Source of the DNA: Oscillospiraceae bacterium
GTDB lineage: Bacteria; Bacillota; Clostridia; Oscillospirales; Ruminococcaceae
DNA length: 8,661 nt
Reading direction: 5' to 3'
Assembly: GCA_900768735.1 (NCBI GenBank)
Contig: CAAGDZ010000162.1
Coordinates: forward strand, 1-8,661
The notes below the pieces were generated by a model. That model did not search any database. It was not told the DNA's origin and worked only from the letters and a program-made list of their open reading frames with translations. The position numbers and the translations under genes are program-made. Shown here one piece after another: positions 7,586-8,661 of the stretch (within the stretch, counting starts at the first letter, position 1; every line of letters begins with the position of its first letter).

Positions 7586-7624
7586 TATGGTGCAGAGAAG
7601 CGGCAGAGGTTTTGGGATGTGACC

Positions 7625-8575
7625 TTATATAATATCGGTGAGTATAAATTCGAGCTTGCCGCTCACGCTGTAATCGCCGAAGCCTGCTGGTACGAAAAAG
7701 CTCTCGCCCTTTTTGGCAGGAACGCCGTTTATATCACCCTCGCCGTCAAGCACGAGGATTGAGTTGAACGACTTATCCGACGCGCAAAGCTCGACCTTGC
7801 CGTCGCACTTTATTTTATTTACGTTGAAGTATTCGCAGGAGCGCAGGAGCGTCTTTTCGCCGCCGCTTATCTTCTCTGCCTCGCCCTCCGGCTTTGTGTC
7901 GTATTTCGGCGGGCAAAGCTCGGTAACCTCTACAGCCTTTTCTACATGGAGCTGTCTCGGCTTGCCGTCTGCACCCACTCTGCCGTAATCGTACACGCGG
8001 TAGGTGGTGTTTGAGTTCTGCTGTATCTCGGCGATAAGTATACCCTTGCCGATTGCGTGAAGAGTGCCCGCCTCGATAAAGAACACGTCGCCCTTATGTA
8101 CGGGTACGTTGTTTGTCACCTCAAGCAGGGTGTTATTTGCTATTCTCTCGGCGAACTCGTCACGTGAAATCTCCTTGTCAAAGCCGTAGATGAGCTGTGC
8201 GCCCTCGTTGCAGTCCACTATATACCACATCTCGGTCTTGCCGTACTCGCCCTCGACGCGCATCGCGTAACCGTTGTTCGGGTGAACCTGTACAGAAAGA
8301 TTGTCCTTTGCGTCAATCAGCTTTATGAGTATGGGGAAATACTCAAATCGGGCGCAGTTTGTACCGAGTGCGGATTTATTCTCGCTTATATAATTTGTCA
8401 GCGTCTTGCCCTTGTATTCTCCGTTTGCGATAACGCTTTCTCCGTCCTTGTGGCAGGAGAGCTCCCAGCTCTCGGCGATTTTGTCCGCCGCAGATACCTT
8501 TCCGTATTCTTCTCTCAGTCTGTTTCCGCCCCAGATATAGTCCTTGCAGGGCGCGTCAAGCTTTAATATTTCCAT
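7625..8575 (-). CDS. manA: Mannose-6-phosphate isomerase, class I short type
   Basis: ManA interconverts mannose-6-phosphate and fructose-6-phosphate. It feeds mannose into glycolysis or, in reverse, supplies mannose-6-P for mannose-containing surface sugars. It is a cupin-fold zinc enzyme. At 316 residues it matches the short Firmicute form rather than the roughly 390-residue enterobacterial one. The four expected zinc ligands are present: Q96 and H98 in VQVHPN, E115 in KTEMWY, and H173 in GTLHAIG. The conserved TYRVYDYGR (191-199) carries the likely catalytic Arg193. The N-terminal YIWGG (13-17) is also typical. The ATG has AAAGGA ten bases upstream, a slightly long spacing; no better start is seen. 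The next gene, 106 bases downstream, is a ROK kinase, consistent with a hexose-use pair. Confidence 0.97.
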   Translation of the reverse strand: MEILKLDAPCKDYIWGGNRLREEYGKVSAADKIAESWELSCHKDGESVIANGEYKGKTLTNYISENKSALGTNCARFEYFPILIKLIDAKDNLSVQVHPNNGYAMRVEGEYGKTEMWYIVDCNEGAQLIYGFDKEISRDEFAERIANNTLLEVTNNVPVHKGDVFFIEAGTLHAIGKGILIAEIQQNSNTTYRVYDYGRVGADGKPRQLHVEKAVEVTELCPPKYDTKPEGEAEKISGGEKTLLRSCEYFNVNKIKCDGKVELCASDKSFNSILVLDGEGDINGVPAKKGESFFVPAGFGDYSVSGKLEFILTDII

Positions 8576-8661
8576 TTGCCCAAAATCCTTTCGTATATGA
8601 AATTACCCGACAAGCTGTCGGAATACCGTATTTTTCATTCTCCAAACAAAATAACAGAGCC
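8576..8661 (-). other. Region upstream of manA to the window edge, no gene assigned
   Basis: These 86 bases hold the manA ribosome site (AAAGGA, 8586-8591) and the two dyads described above. All three minus-strand frames are open from the right edge for some distance: one ends in TGA near 8630, one in TAA at 8603-8605, and one runs into manA. The tail of an upstream gene could therefore be present, but it is too short to recognise. Confidence 0.4.
8607..8632. promoter_or_regulatory. Two adjacent dyads upstream of manA
   Basis: CCGACA (8607-8612) and TGTCGG (8616-8621) form a perfect 6-bp stem with a three-base centre. Directly beside it, AATACcGTATT (8622-8632) is a second perfect dyad. The pair lies 32-57 bases before the manA ATG. 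On the minus strand the first is followed by GTAATTTC, so it could be a terminator of the gene to the right; alternatively the block is an operator for manA. Confidence 0.35.

Noticed and set aside
7519..7624. Small gene, T-box, riboswitch or catabolite-repression site in the 106-base manA-kinase gap
   Set aside because: No ATG-led frame with a ribosome site, no T-box or riboswitch hallmark, and no match to the catabolite-response element consensus by eye.
1..8661. Mobile element, CRISPR array, tRNA or rRNA
   Set aside because: No transposase or phage motifs, no regularly spaced repeats, and no tRNA or rRNA signatures were seen on either strand; genes fill almost the whole window.

Overview
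The window is a compact, ordinary-looking bacterial chromosome segment. All six genes lie on the minus strand, and no plus-strand gene is convincing. In transcription order (right to left) they are manA (mannose-6-phosphate isomerase), a ROK-family glucokinase, ilvD (dihydroxy-acid dehydratase), radC (JAB/MPN-domain protein), uvrB and uvrA. The uvrA reading frame is intact for 680 codons and runs off the left edge. Base composition looks roughly balanced. The short low-GC Shine-Dalgarno sites (AAGGAG/GGAG), the short 'Firmicute-type' ManA, the ROK glucokinase and the RadC with an HDGHRER N-terminus all point to a clostridial Firmicute, probably in the Ruminococcus/Oscillospira neighbourhood. 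That placement comes from family resemblance, not from a search.

Right part (about 6568-8575): manA and the ROK kinase form a sugar-phosphate pair. One phosphorylates a hexose; the other links mannose-6-P to fructose-6-P. Their gap of 106 bases is the longest gene-free stretch inside the gene series. Middle (4857-6512): ilvD catalyses the shared dehydration step of valine, leucine and isoleucine synthesis. A hairpin at 4808-4838 follows it and probably ends or weakens its transcript. Left part (1-4778): radC, then uvrB and uvrA. uvrB and uvrA are 11 bases apart and almost certainly co-transcribed. They encode the damage-loading helicase and the damage-scanning ATPase of nucleotide excision repair. 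A 62-base gap between radC and uvrB holds an imperfect dyad and repeated TACTGT words, which makes it a plausible control point for the repair genes.

I found no mobile element, CRISPR array, RNA gene, phage gene or unknown gene family. The points worth a second look are small: dyad symmetries in four intergenic gaps and just upstream of manA, a His in place of a zinc-ligand Cys in UvrA, a divergent N-terminal motif in IlvD, and an uncertain radC start. I see no evidence for a previously undescribed system here.
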